In this document: positions 9,535-17,955 of the stretch, piece after piece
Layout of the letters: each line of letters begins with the position of its first letter
How positions within the stretch are numbered: the stretch's first letter is position 1
Assembly (NCBI RefSeq): GCF_000412335.2
Contig: NZ_KE161030.1
Coordinates: forward strand, 2,416,787-2,480,786
Reading direction: 5' to 3'
Source of the DNA: Cedecea davisae DSM 4568
GTDB taxonomy: Bacteria > Pseudomonadota > Gammaproteobacteria > Enterobacterales > Enterobacteriaceae
DNA: 64,000 nucleotides
Made by a program: the position numbers and the translations under genes
The notes under the pieces: generated by a model
What the model was told of the DNA's origin: nothing
Seen by the model: the letters and a program-made list of their open reading frames with translations, nothing else
Databases searched by the model: none

Positions 9535-10375
9535 CATCAAGCTTCGGTAAATGCTCTCCGCAGGTTTTACAGTAATGCGCATTGGCCGCATGATCCTGCT
9601 GATGGCAGCGCGTACATTCCCGCACTGAACGCCTTCTTTGCATATCCTGAGACATCTGAGAGGTTAAAATACCTGTCGGAATAGCAATCACCGAATAGCC
9701 AATCAAAATCAGCAGCGATGCAACAAAACGCCCGATGGCCGTATGCGGCACAATATCGCCGTAGCCCACCGTCGTCACCGTAACAACCGCCCAGTAGACC
9801 GAGACACCCAGGCTTGTGAAGCCATTGGCCTTCCCTTCTATGCCGTACATCAGCGCGCCCGCCGCCACCATCACGATGGCGATAAACGAATAGAACAGAA
9901 TCAGCTGATTGCTGGCGTTAATCAGGCTGCGCCAGAGGCTCTTGAGGGCGGGCATATAACGTAGCAGCTTGAGAATACGCAGCACGCGAATCGCCCGCAT
10001 CGCCCGCCAGGCAAAGTAGTAGTGAATGGCGAATTCAGGCCACAGCCACAGCACATAAAGCGGCAGCATGGTCGCGAGGTCGATAATCCCCCAGAAGCTA
10101 AAGACATAGCGTATGGGTTTCGGCCAGGTGAGCACGCGCAGAAAATATTCGCAGGTGAAAAGCAGCGTGAAGATAATTTCCAGCCAGATAAACAGGCGCC
10201 ATTCGCCATAGGTCAGGCTCGGGTCGTTTCCCACGCTGGATTCGGTAAAGACAACGGCAACGCTAAGCAGCGCCAGCAGGCCACAGAACGCCTCAAAGCG
10301 GCGGCCGGAGCGGGTGTTTTGGTCGAACAGAAAGCGGTAAAGCAGCGCCCGAAATGATGAACTAGTCCCTGACAC
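9527..10375 (-). CDS. Six-helix voltage-gated potassium channel-like protein with C-terminal zinc ribbon
   Basis: 282 residues. Six membrane helices with an Arg-rich S4 segment (RAMRAIRVLRILKLLR, about 124-139), a pore loop and the K+ filter TTVGYGD (201-207). It lacks the RCK domain of E. coli Kch and is shorter (Kch is about 417 residues), so it is a different channel type. The cytoplasmic tail ends in a CxxC...CxxC ribbon (Cys254, Cys257, Cys269, Cys272), possibly zinc binding. GTG start at 10375 behind GAGGA. The ribosome site abuts the terminator of oppF, so transcription may depend on read-through from opp or on a promoter inside oppF. Confidence 0.9.
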   Translation of the reverse strand: MSGTSSSFRALLYRFLFDQNTRSGRRFEAFCGLLALLSVAVVFTESSVGNDPSLTYGEWRLFIWLEIIFTLLFTCEYFLRVLTWPKPIRYVFSFWGIIDLATMLPLYVLWLWPEFAIHYYFAWRAMRAIRVLRILKLLRYMPALKSLWRSLINASNQLILFYSFIAIVMVAAGALMYGIEGKANGFTSLGVSVYWAVVTVTTVGYGDIVPHTAIGRFVASLLILIGYSVIAIPTGILTSQMSQDMQRRRSVRECTRCHQQDHAANAHYCKTCGEHLPKLDEK

Positions 10376-10387
10376 GATGATCCTCGC

Positions 10388-10417
10388 AAAAAAAAAGGGC
10401 CGGCTCGGTGCCGGCCC
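10388..10417 (-). terminator. Terminator of the opp operon
   Basis: Stem GGGCCGGC (10397-10404) / GCCGGCCC (10410-10417), followed on the minus strand by nine T residues (10396-10388). It begins 10 bases after the oppF stop. Confidence 0.9.
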
Positions 10418-10426
10418 TTAGCGGGA

Positions 10427-11431
10427 TTATAGCGGGTCAACCTTCAGACAGGAAACCGCGTGGCGGAAACTGCCTTCCAGTACCGGACGCGTTTTAGCGC
10501 ATTCCGGCCCGGCAATCGGGCAGCGCGTACGGAACACGCAGCCTGAAGGCGGGTTGATAGGCGACGGCAATTCACCTTCCAGCAGCTGGATAGTTTTGTT
10601 CTTCTCCAGGTCCGGGTCGGGAATAGGCACAGCCGACATCAGCGCTTTGGTGTAAGGGTGCAGCGGGTTGTGGTAAACCTCGTCGTAGGTGCCGAGCTCT
10701 ACCGCATGGCCGAGGTACATTACCAGCACGCGGTCAGAAATATGCTTAACTACCGCCAGGTCGTGGGCGATGAAGATAAGCGACAGGCCCATTTCGCGCT
10801 GCAGTTTTTGCAGCAGGTTAACCACCTGCGCCTGAATCGACACGTCCAGAGCGGAAACCGGCTCATCACAGATGATAAGCTTAGGCTCGAGGATAAGCGC
10901 GCGGGCAATCCCGATACGCTGACACTGGCCGCCGGAGAACTCGTGCGGATAGCGGTTCACCAGGTTCGGCAGCAGGCCGACTTTCATCATCATCGCCTTT
11001 ACGCGGTCACGGACTTCCTGACGCGGCATTTTAGGATGATAAGTCAGCAGCGGCTCGGCGATAATATCCCCGATGTTCATACGCGGGTTCAGGGACGCCA
11101 GCGGATCCTGGAAAATCATCTGGATGTCGCTGCGCACGTCGCGCCACTCTTCCGGCTTCATTCCCAGCAGATCTTTACCCAGCCAGGCCACCCGGCCTTC
11201 GGTCGCTTTTACCAGGCCGATGATGGCGCGAGCAAATGTCGATTTACCGCAGCCGGACTCGCCCACCACGCCGAGGGTTTCCCCTTCGTACAGGCGCAGC
11301 GTTACGCCGTCCACGGCTTTCAGGGTTTTTGAAGGCTGCCAGAACCACTGTTTACCGTCTTTAATATCAAAGTGAACCTTGAGATCGGCAATTTCTAACA
11401 GAACTTTTCTCTCATCTGCAACGGTGCTCAT
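10427..11431 (-). CDS. oppF: Oligopeptide ABC transporter ATP-binding protein OppF
   Basis: 334 residues, as in E. coli. Walker A GESGCGKST, ABC signature FSGGQ, Walker B LIICDEP and the switch His in IFIAHD. The C-terminal oligopeptide/dipeptide extension carries the Cys residues (CVFRTRCPIAGPEC) that in this family can bind a 4Fe-4S cluster. With OppD it powers peptide import through OppBC. It overlaps oppD by 4 bases. Confidence 0.98.
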   Translation of the reverse strand: MSTVADERKVLLEIADLKVHFDIKDGKQWFWQPSKTLKAVDGVTLRLYEGETLGVVGESGCGKSTFARAIIGLVKATEGRVAWLGKDLLGMKPEEWRDVRSDIQMIFQDPLASLNPRMNIGDIIAEPLLTYHPKMPRQEVRDRVKAMMMKVGLLPNLVNRYPHEFSGGQCQRIGIARALILEPKLIICDEPVSALDVSIQAQVVNLLQKLQREMGLSLIFIAHDLAVVKHISDRVLVMYLGHAVELGTYDEVYHNPLHPYTKALMSAVPIPDPDLEKNKTIQLLEGELPSPINPPSGCVFRTRCPIAGPECAKTRPVLEGSFRHAVSCLKVDPL

Positions 11432-12441
11432 ACTAATTCCTCCACCGGTCTAAAGCAGGCGCGCAGGCGGCCTTCACCAAATTGCTCCAGTGGCGGAGCG
11501 CTATTACAAGCTTCCATTGCGAACTGGCAGCGAGGCTGGAACGGGCAGCCTTGCGGCAGGCGCAGCAGGTTCGGCGGGTTGCCGGGAATAGTCAGCAGCG
11601 CTTCCCCTTCGGCATCCAGACGCGGCACCGCGTTCAGCAGGCCAATAGAGTAAGGATGCACCGGCTGGTAGAACACATCCCGGGCTTTGCCATATTCCAT
11701 GGTGCGCCCGGCGTACATCACCAGCACTTTATCGCAGATACCGGCTACCACGCCCAGGTCGTGGGTGATCATGATGATCGCGGTATTAAACTCGCGCTTC
11801 AGCTCGTTGAGCAGCGTCATTATCTGCGCCTGAACGGTAACGTCCAGCGCGGTAGTTGGCTCATCGGCAATCAGCAGTTTTGGACGACACAGCAGCGCCA
11901 TAGCAATCATCACGCGCTGGCGCATACCGCCGGAAAATTCGTGCGGGAACATGCGCATACGCTTACGCGCTTCCGGCATTTTTACCGCATCCAGCATGCG
12001 CACGGACTCTTCAAACGCTTCCGCTTTGCCGAGTTTTTTGTGCAGCATCAGGACTTCCATCAGCTGATCGCCCACCCGCATATACGGGTTCAGGGAGGTC
12101 ATCGGATCCTGGAAAATCATCGAGATTTGCTCGGCGCGCAGGCGGTTGAGCTGCGACTCCGGCAGGTTGAGGATCTCTTTACCGTTGAATTTAGCCGAGC
12201 CGCCGATGCGGCCGTTAGCCGCCAGCAGGCCCATCAGCGCAAACGCGGTCTGGGATTTACCTGAACCGGACTCACCCACGATACCCAGAGTTTCACCGGC
12301 ACGCAGGCTGAAGTTGAGGTCATTGACCGCCGTTACGTCACCGTCAGGCGTTCCAAAGGTTACGCGCAAGTCTTTAACGTCGAGCAGCGCCCCGGATGTG
12401 TTCAGTGGAGTGGCCACCGCAGAGGTTTCAATTGTACTCAT
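11428..12441 (-). CDS. oppD: Oligopeptide ABC transporter ATP-binding protein OppD
   Basis: 337 residues from the ATG at 12441 (MSTIETSAV), which follows AAGGAG by 7 bases and matches E. coli OppD in length; the longer frame upstream is not needed. Walker A GESGSGKSQ, signature FSGGM, Walker B LLIADEP, switch His in IMITHD, and the C-terminal Cys-containing extension (CPFQPRCQFAMEAC). Pairs with OppF. Confidence 0.98.
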   Translation of the reverse strand: MSTIETSAVATPLNTSGALLDVKDLRVTFGTPDGDVTAVNDLNFSLRAGETLGIVGESGSGKSQTAFALMGLLAANGRIGGSAKFNGKEILNLPESQLNRLRAEQISMIFQDPMTSLNPYMRVGDQLMEVLMLHKKLGKAEAFEESVRMLDAVKMPEARKRMRMFPHEFSGGMRQRVMIAMALLCRPKLLIADEPTTALDVTVQAQIMTLLNELKREFNTAIIMITHDLGVVAGICDKVLVMYAGRTMEYGKARDVFYQPVHPYSIGLLNAVPRLDAEGEALLTIPGNPPNLLRLPQGCPFQPRCQFAMEACNSAPPLEQFGEGRLRACFRPVEELV

Positions 12442-12451
12442 GGAGGACTCC

Positions 12452-13357
12452 TTAACGATCTTTCGGGTCGAGGGCATCACGCAGGCCATCGCCGATAAAG
12501 TTAAAACAGAACAGCGTAATCACCAGGAAGCCTGCCGGGAACAGCAGCAGCCACGGTGAAACCTCCATGGAATTGGCGCCATCGCTTAACAACGCGCCCC
12601 AGCTGCTCAGCGGCTCCTGGGTACCCAGACCGAGGAAGCTCAGGAATGATTCGAACAGGATCATGCTCGGCACCAGCAGCGAAGCGTAAACCACCACCAC
12701 GCCCAGCACGTTCGGCACGATGTGGCGCAGCACGATATTGATGGTAGATACCCCGCCAACGTGGGCCGCTTCGATAAACTCTTTGCGTTTCAGGCTCAGG
12801 GTCTGGCCGCGCACGATACGCGCCATATCCAGCCATGAAACCATGCCGATAGCCACGAAGATAAGCAGGATGTTTTGCCCGAAGAAGGTCACCAGCAGAA
12901 TAACGAAGAACATGAACGGGAAGGAGTTCAGGATCTCCAGCAGGCGCATCATTACCGAGTCGGTTTTGCCGCCGAGGTAACCCGCCAGGCAGCCGTAAAG
13001 CGTCCCGACGACGACGGCTACCAGCGCCGCTGCAACACCCACCATCAGGGAGATACGCCCCCCGATGGCCACGCGAACCAGCAGGTCACGGCCCGATGAG
13101 TCGGTGCCGAAGTAGTGCCCGGATGCCATATCAGGCGCCGCGGACATCATGCCCCAGTCGGTATCAAAGTAGGTAAATTGCGACAGAACCGGAGCCAGCG
13201 CCACGAACAACGCAATCAGCACCAGCACAACCAAACTGGTGATTGCCGCGCGGTTATGGATAAAACGGCGACGCGCATCCTGCCACAGGCTGCGGCCTTC
13301 AACTTCCAGTTTTTCACTGAAGTTTTCCAGCGCCTCGCTGTTTTTCTTAGTCAACAT
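12452..13357 (-). CDS. oppC: Oligopeptide ABC transporter permease OppC
   Basis: 301 residues from the ATG at 13357 (MLTKKNSEALENF), placed 8 bases behind GGAG; a GTG three codons upstream is less likely. Inner-membrane permease with six predicted helices and the EAA loop (EFIEAAHVGG...HIVPNV) that contacts the ATPases. Ends 10 bases before oppD. Confidence 0.97.
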   Translation of the reverse strand: MLTKKNSEALENFSEKLEVEGRSLWQDARRRFIHNRAAITSLVVLVLIALFVALAPVLSQFTYFDTDWGMMSAAPDMASGHYFGTDSSGRDLLVRVAIGGRISLMVGVAAALVAVVVGTLYGCLAGYLGGKTDSVMMRLLEILNSFPFMFFVILLVTFFGQNILLIFVAIGMVSWLDMARIVRGQTLSLKRKEFIEAAHVGGVSTINIVLRHIVPNVLGVVVVYASLLVPSMILFESFLSFLGLGTQEPLSSWGALLSDGANSMEVSPWLLLFPAGFLVITLFCFNFIGDGLRDALDPKDR

Positions 13358-13372
13358 TATGGCCACTCCAGC

Positions 13373-14293
13373 TTAGTAACGGATTTTCGGATCGATAACG
13401 GCGTACAGCACGTCAACAATCGCGTTGAACAGAATCGTCAGCGCACCGACCAGAATGGTCAGGCTTAGAACCAGTGAGTAGTCACGGTTCAGCGCTCCGT
13501 TTACAAACAGCTGGCCGATACCCGGCAAACCATAAATCGTTTCAATAACCATTGAACCGGTGATTATCCCCACAAATGCTGGCCCCAGGTAGGAAAGTAC
13601 CGGCAGCAGAGCGGGTTTCAGCGCATGGCGCAGTACGATGCGGCGCATCGGCAGGCCTTTAGCGCGGGCGGTACGGATAAAGTTCGAGTGCAGAACTTCA
13701 ATCATCGAGCCGCGGGTAATACGCGCGATGCTGGCGATGTAGGCCAGAGATAAGGCAATCATCGGCAGTATCATGTACTTCGGCGCCCCACCGTTCCAGC
13801 CCCCTCCGGGAAGCCACTTCAGGGTGATGGCGAATATCAATACCAGCAACGGGGCCACCACGAAGCTGGGGATAACCACCCCCGTCATGGCAAAGCCCAT
13901 TACCGTGTAATCCCATTTGGTGTTTTGATTAAGTGCCGCGACTACGCCCGCCGTTACGCCCAGCACGATGGCAAAGATGAAGGCGGCTGCGCCTAATTTC
14001 GCGGAAACCGGGAAGCTGGAAGCCACCAGGTCGTTCACAGAATAGTCTTTGTATTTAAACGACGGCCCAAAGTCCCCGTGCGCCAGCTGTTTTAAATAGC
14101 TGAAATACTGGGTCGTAATAGGATCGTTCAGGTGATACTTCGCTTCAATGTTCGCCATCACTTCCGGCGGCAGCGTACGTTCGCCGGTAAAAGGGCTACC
14201 CGGTGCGAGACGCATCATAAAGAAGGAGATCGTTATAAGAATAAAGAGTGTCGGAATTGCTTCCAGACAACGACGTAGAATAAATTTCAACAT
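13373..14293 (-). CDS. oppB: Oligopeptide ABC transporter permease OppB
   Basis: 306 residues from MLKFILRRCLEAIPT at 14293, identical in length to E. coli OppB; AGAAGG lies 8 bases upstream. An N-terminal helix, the large periplasmic loop (SPFTGERTLPPEV), five more helices, and the EAA loop (FIRTARAKGLPMRRIVLRHALKPA). Forms the channel with OppC. Confidence 0.98.
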   Translation of the reverse strand: MLKFILRRCLEAIPTLFILITISFFMMRLAPGSPFTGERTLPPEVMANIEAKYHLNDPITTQYFSYLKQLAHGDFGPSFKYKDYSVNDLVASSFPVSAKLGAAAFIFAIVLGVTAGVVAALNQNTKWDYTVMGFAMTGVVIPSFVVAPLLVLIFAITLKWLPGGGWNGGAPKYMILPMIALSLAYIASIARITRGSMIEVLHSNFIRTARAKGLPMRRIVLRHALKPALLPVLSYLGPAFVGIITGSMVIETIYGLPGIGQLFVNGALNRDYSLVLSLTILVGALTILFNAIVDVLYAVIDPKIRY

Positions 14294-14401
14294 TGCCCGT
14301 ACCTTCTGGCCTGTGCCTTTGCAGTGCGATGTAAATAAGACACGATGGGGCAAGACTGAGCCACCAGCCGCAGCCGGTGAGCCCTGCCCCACGAATTGCC
14401 A

Positions 14402-16033
14402 TTAATGTTTGATAATGTACAAGTCTCTGACGTAGACATTATCCAGCGGGTCTTTACCGGTATAACCACCTACCCACGGCTTAACCAGGCGGGCGTTAAC
14501 GTAGTAGTAAACCGGAACGATTGCTGAGTCTTTATCAAGCTGCTGCTCTGCTTTGTCGTACAGCGCAGTACGCTGAGCTTCGTCAGTCACCTGCAGAGTA
14601 TCGGCAATGATTTTGTCGAACGCCGGGCTCTTATAGTGAGCGGTGTTGTTCGAGCTGTCGGACAGCATGGTGTTCAGGAAGGAGGTCGGTTCGTTGTAGT
14701 CCGCACACCAGCCAGCACGCGCCACGTCGAAGGTCCCCTGATGACGGGTATCCAGGAAGGTTTTCCATTCCTGGTTTTCCAGCTTGACGTTCACACCCAG
14801 GTTTTTCTGCCAGATGGAAGCCACGGCGATAGCCAGCTTCTTGTGCAGGTCAGAGGTGTTGTACAGCAGGTTGAAGGTCAGCGGTTTGTCTTTGGTGTAA
14901 CCCGCTTCGGCCAGCAGTTTCTTAGCTTCTTCGTTACGTTTTTCCTGAGACCAGGTGAACCACTCTGGTTTGGTCAGTTTCGCGCCATCGGTATACGGTG
15001 GGGTGTAGCCGTAAGCAGGCAGGTCACCCTGGTTTTTCACTTTATTTACGATGATGTCACGATCCAGGCCCAGTTTCAGCGCGGTACGTACACGAGCGTC
15101 GGTAAACGGTGCTTTCTGGTTGTTGATCTCGTAGTAATAGGTGCACAGATACGGATCGGCGTGTACTTCAGTTGGGATCTCTTTCTTCAGCTTCTGGAAC
15201 AACTCAATCGGCAGGTTGTTATAAGTCATGTCGATTTCGCCGCTGCGGTAGCGGTTTACGTCGGTAACTTCAGAAGAGATTGGCAGGTAGGTCACCTGGT
15301 TAATAACGGTTTTTTTGTTATTCCAGTAGTCGGTGTTACGCACCAGAACAATACGTTCGTTAACAACCCAGTCTTTTACTTTATAAGCACCGTTGGTCAC
15401 GATGTTTGCTGGCTGAGTCCATTTGTCGCCGAATTTTTCAATGGTTGCTTTAGGAACCGGAGAAACGGACGGGTGAGTCAGCAGCTTGTAGAAATAAGGA
15501 ACCGGCTCGCTAAGAGTCACTTCCAGAGTATTTGCGTCGATGGCTTTTACGCCCAGATCGCTGGTTGGTTTTTTACCGGCGATGATATCGTCGATATTAG
15601 CGAGGTGGCCGTATTGCAGGTAGCTTGCGTACGGGGAAGCGGTTTTCGGGTCAGCCAGGCGCTGCCAGCTGTAAACGAAGTCCTGAGCGGTAACAGGTTC
15701 GCCGTTAGACCATTTAGCGTCTTTACGCAGGTGGAAGGTCCAGACTTTAAAGTCTTTGTTATCCCATGACTCGGCAACGCCGGCGGTTGGGTGACCCTGC
15801 AGGTCGGTAACCAGCAGACCTTCAAACAGGTCGCGGCTGATGTTGGACTCCGGCACGCCTTCAATTTTGTGCGGGTCCAGAGATTGTGGTTCTGAACCGT
15901 TGTTACGAACCAGGTCTTGCTTCTCTGCCAGTTGAACACCCGCCGGGACGTCAGCCGCCATAGCGACATTGCCGGCAATTAGCGCAGTTAAAATGCCTGC
16001 TGCAATCAGGCTTTTTTTAGTGATGTTTGTCAT
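14402..16033 (-). CDS. oppA: Periplasmic oligopeptide-binding protein OppA
   Basis: 543 residues from the ATG at 16033, as in E. coli. Signal peptide MTNITKKSLIAAGILTALIAG, cleaved after about VAMA. The SBP family 5 signature region NNGSEPQSLDPHKIEGVPESNISRD is split by conserved Asp/Arg peptide contacts; the mature protein captures di- to pentapeptides of almost any sequence. First gene of oppABCDF. The A/C-rich sequence around the start resembles the known GcvB sRNA target on oppA. Confidence 0.98.
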   Translation of the reverse strand: MTNITKKSLIAAGILTALIAGNVAMAADVPAGVQLAEKQDLVRNNGSEPQSLDPHKIEGVPESNISRDLFEGLLVTDLQGHPTAGVAESWDNKDFKVWTFHLRKDAKWSNGEPVTAQDFVYSWQRLADPKTASPYASYLQYGHLANIDDIIAGKKPTSDLGVKAIDANTLEVTLSEPVPYFYKLLTHPSVSPVPKATIEKFGDKWTQPANIVTNGAYKVKDWVVNERIVLVRNTDYWNNKKTVINQVTYLPISSEVTDVNRYRSGEIDMTYNNLPIELFQKLKKEIPTEVHADPYLCTYYYEINNQKAPFTDARVRTALKLGLDRDIIVNKVKNQGDLPAYGYTPPYTDGAKLTKPEWFTWSQEKRNEEAKKLLAEAGYTKDKPLTFNLLYNTSDLHKKLAIAVASIWQKNLGVNVKLENQEWKTFLDTRHQGTFDVARAGWCADYNEPTSFLNTMLSDSSNNTAHYKSPAFDKIIADTLQVTDEAQRTALYDKAEQQLDKDSAIVPVYYYVNARLVKPWVGGYTGKDPLDNVYVRDLYIIKH

Positions 16034-16060
16034 TGTGTTGGTACTCCACTCATTATAATT
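16015..16060 (-). promoter_or_regulatory. oppA ribosome-binding region, probable GcvB sRNA target
   Basis: On the minus strand the start region reads GGAGTACCAACACAATG followed by ACAAACATCAC, a C/A-rich, G-poor stretch. In E. coli and Salmonella the G/U-rich GcvB seed binds just such sequence on oppA mRNA and blocks translation. GcvB itself is not in this window. A GC-rich hairpin (GGCCGGC/GCCGGT) lies just upstream in the leader. Confidence 0.5.
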
Positions 16061-16784
16061 ACCGGCCCGAAAGCCGGCCTCTTCCCCTTGGGGTCCCTTA
16101 CAGCGCAGGAGCGTTAAGCGTCCGTAGGGGATACTGCTTTTACTTCTCGCTATCACCGACTTTATTTTCGGGCCGTTCGATACGACAGCCTCATTACGTC
16201 GATTCTGTTATGCCGCCGATTGCGTGGTCGACGGCCGGTTGTTCGTTATCGCGATAGGCATGATTACGCTGCGTAATCATTCTCATCTGCAAAAGAAACT
16301 TTTTTCAGCGAATTGTTTTGCCCGGAAAGTATCAAAAGCTTCAGATACCCGCCAATACAATTTGCAAATTTGTTAACCATTTCTCTTTTATGGAGAGATT
16401 GTGGGGGAAGCGACGCTTAATAAGCTGCAACAGTAACTCACGCATAATCTTTATAATCATGGAGTTACTATGACATCGCCTCATCAGGAGGGAAGAACAT
16501 GACTCACCCGCTACACCACTCACAAAAAATTAACAATTGGTTATTTTTTAGCACATTCCTCTGCGGGAAGGCATGAATTACTAATATCATCTCAATAAAC
16601 CCGCAGCAAGCCTGATTGCATAACGGCGGCTAAATATAATTTCAATCGCCACTTTTATGTACAGCTTGTTACAAGGTCAACGGCTAATTAGCGGTTTTCC
16701 AAAGCATTTTCTTATGAATGATTCGCATATGCTTTTGCGAAAATGGAGCAATGTTTATTTGAATTTTTTATCTATAGAGAGAAA
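16061..16784. other. Long gap upstream of oppA
   Basis: About 720 bases with no credible protein gene. It holds the oppA leader and promoter. I see short inverted repeats (for example GATTACG/CGTAATC at 16262-16280 and TTCGCA/TGCGAA near 16727-16742) but no assignable RNA gene. A small minus-strand frame at 16341-16523 lacks homology or ribosome-site support. Confidence 0.4.
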
Positions 16785-16810
16785 AAAAGCAGAATAGAGA
16801 TTCTGCTTTT
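16785..16810. terminator. Terminator of ychE (bidirectional)
   Basis: Ten-base stem AAAAGCAGAA (16785-16794) / TTCTGCTTTT (16801-16810) with loop TAGAGA. A-runs and T-runs on both sides make it work either way; it lies 22 bases past the ychE stop. Confidence 0.8.
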
Positions 16811-16832
16811 TCATTTGAAAGGGGCAGTCGAA

Positions 16833-17480
16833 TTAACTTACTAAGCCGGGGAAAATGGCTTTCACGCCGGTAACAATAAATTCGATGCCGAGCGCCATTA
16901 AAAGCAGGCCCATGATACGGGTGATGACGTTGATGCCGGTTTGCCCGAGCATGCGCACCAGCCACGGAGCAATGCGGAACAGCAACCAACAGCTGAAGGC
17001 AAACAGCGCAATAGCAATAGAGAAACCGAGCAGATGGCCCCAGTTATGGTAGCGGCTTCCCCATACGATGGTGGAGCTGATTGCCCCCGGCCCCGCCATT
17101 AAAGGCAGCGCCAGCGGTACCACGCCCACGCTCTCGCGAATTGCGCTTTCCGACTTCTCCTGCTTGTTTTGTTTATCCTCGCCCAGTTTGCCGCTGATCA
17201 TCGACATGGCGATGGTCACTACCAGAATGCCGCCGGCAATGCGGAACGAATCAATTGAAATGCCAAATACCTGCAAAATGCCATCACCAAGAAACAGCGA
17301 GGTCCAGAGAATAATGGCGACGGAAAGGTTGGCGGTGAGGTTGGTTTTATTTCTTGCAGCCGCGCTCTGATAGCTGGTCATGCTGATAAAGACAGGAATA
17401 ATTCCTACCGGGTTGACCAGGGCAAACATCCCGATAAAAAACTTAATATAGGTTGGCAAGTCAAAAAAGGATTGGGCCAC
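16833..17480 (-). CDS. ychE: MarC-family inner-membrane protein YchE
   Basis: 215 residues from the GTG at 17480 (VAQSFFDLPTYIKFF), which follows CGGAG by 6-7 bases and equals the E. coli length. Six hydrophobic helices, with NPVGIIPVF near the start and the family motif LPLMAGPGAIS in the second half. The transported substrate, if any, is unknown; early claims of a drug-resistance role for MarC have not held up. Divergent from adhE. Confidence 0.93.
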   Translation of the reverse strand: MAQSFFDLPTYIKFFIGMFALVNPVGIIPVFISMTSYQSAAARNKTNLTANLSVAIILWTSLFLGDGILQVFGISIDSFRIAGGILVVTIAMSMISGKLGEDKQNKQEKSESAIRESVGVVPLALPLMAGPGAISSTIVWGSRYHNWGHLLGFSIAIALFAFSCWLLFRIAPWLVRMLGQTGINVITRIMGLLLMALGIEFIVTGVKAIFPGLVS

Positions 17481-17718
17481 GCAAGACTCCGCAAATGAAC
17501 AAAGCAAAAGCAGGCGTAATGTAATGGAAAACCGCCCCCGCCGCCACGCTATTTCCCTGCATAATCGACTGCCCTGACAACTAATTTTAGCAGCATGGCA
17601 AACTGTTACCCGAATGTTGAAAATATGGTAACGTGAGTTGTCGCCGTTGTGACTAAAATTTTAATGATTTTTCAAACACCTGGATACTGTTAGCTGAAAG
17701 GTGTCAGCATGAGATACT

Positions 17719-17734
17719 TGTGATGCAGATCACG
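17719..17734 (+). promoter_or_regulatory. CRP-like palindrome upstream of adhE
   Basis: TGTGATGCAGATCACG has TGTGA-N6-TCACG, one base from the CRP consensus TGTGA-N6-TCACA. It lies about 235 bases before the adhE start. Binding is inferred; Fnr would need TTGAT half-sites, which are not present. Confidence 0.5.
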
Positions 17735-17815
17735 AAAAACCTACTCAGAAGTGGGTACTCTTGGGGTCACCTGAAGAGCAGAAATAATATCTCCAGCGGC
17801 TTATTCAGGGTCAGG

Positions 17816-17932
17816 CTCTTTTAGTAAATCAGCGGACGATTTGAGTATTTACACGGTCACTTTTTGTCTTAACACGCAACCTGTTGCCTGCTGACTATAC
17901 TGTCGACTCGCGCAGCTTATTTACTAAAAGAG
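17816..17932 (+). promoter_or_regulatory. adhE leader: 14-bp perfect inverted repeat
   Basis: CTCTTTTAGTAAAT (17816-17829) is the exact reverse complement of ATTTACTAAAAGAG (17919-17932), separated by 89 bases. The right arm ends 12 bases before the AGGAGAG ribosome site of adhE. In the leader mRNA this would make a long stem close to the ribosome site. E. coli adhE translation is known to need RNase III cleavage of its leader, and this stem is the obvious substrate here. The rest of the 475-base ychE-adhE gap holds no gene. Confidence 0.65.
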
Positions 17933-17955
17933 TTTAACATTATCAGGAGAGCATT

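Noticed and set aside
16341-16523. 60-codon minus-strand frame upstream of oppA
   Set aside because: No family resemblance; likely chance in a long non-coding region.
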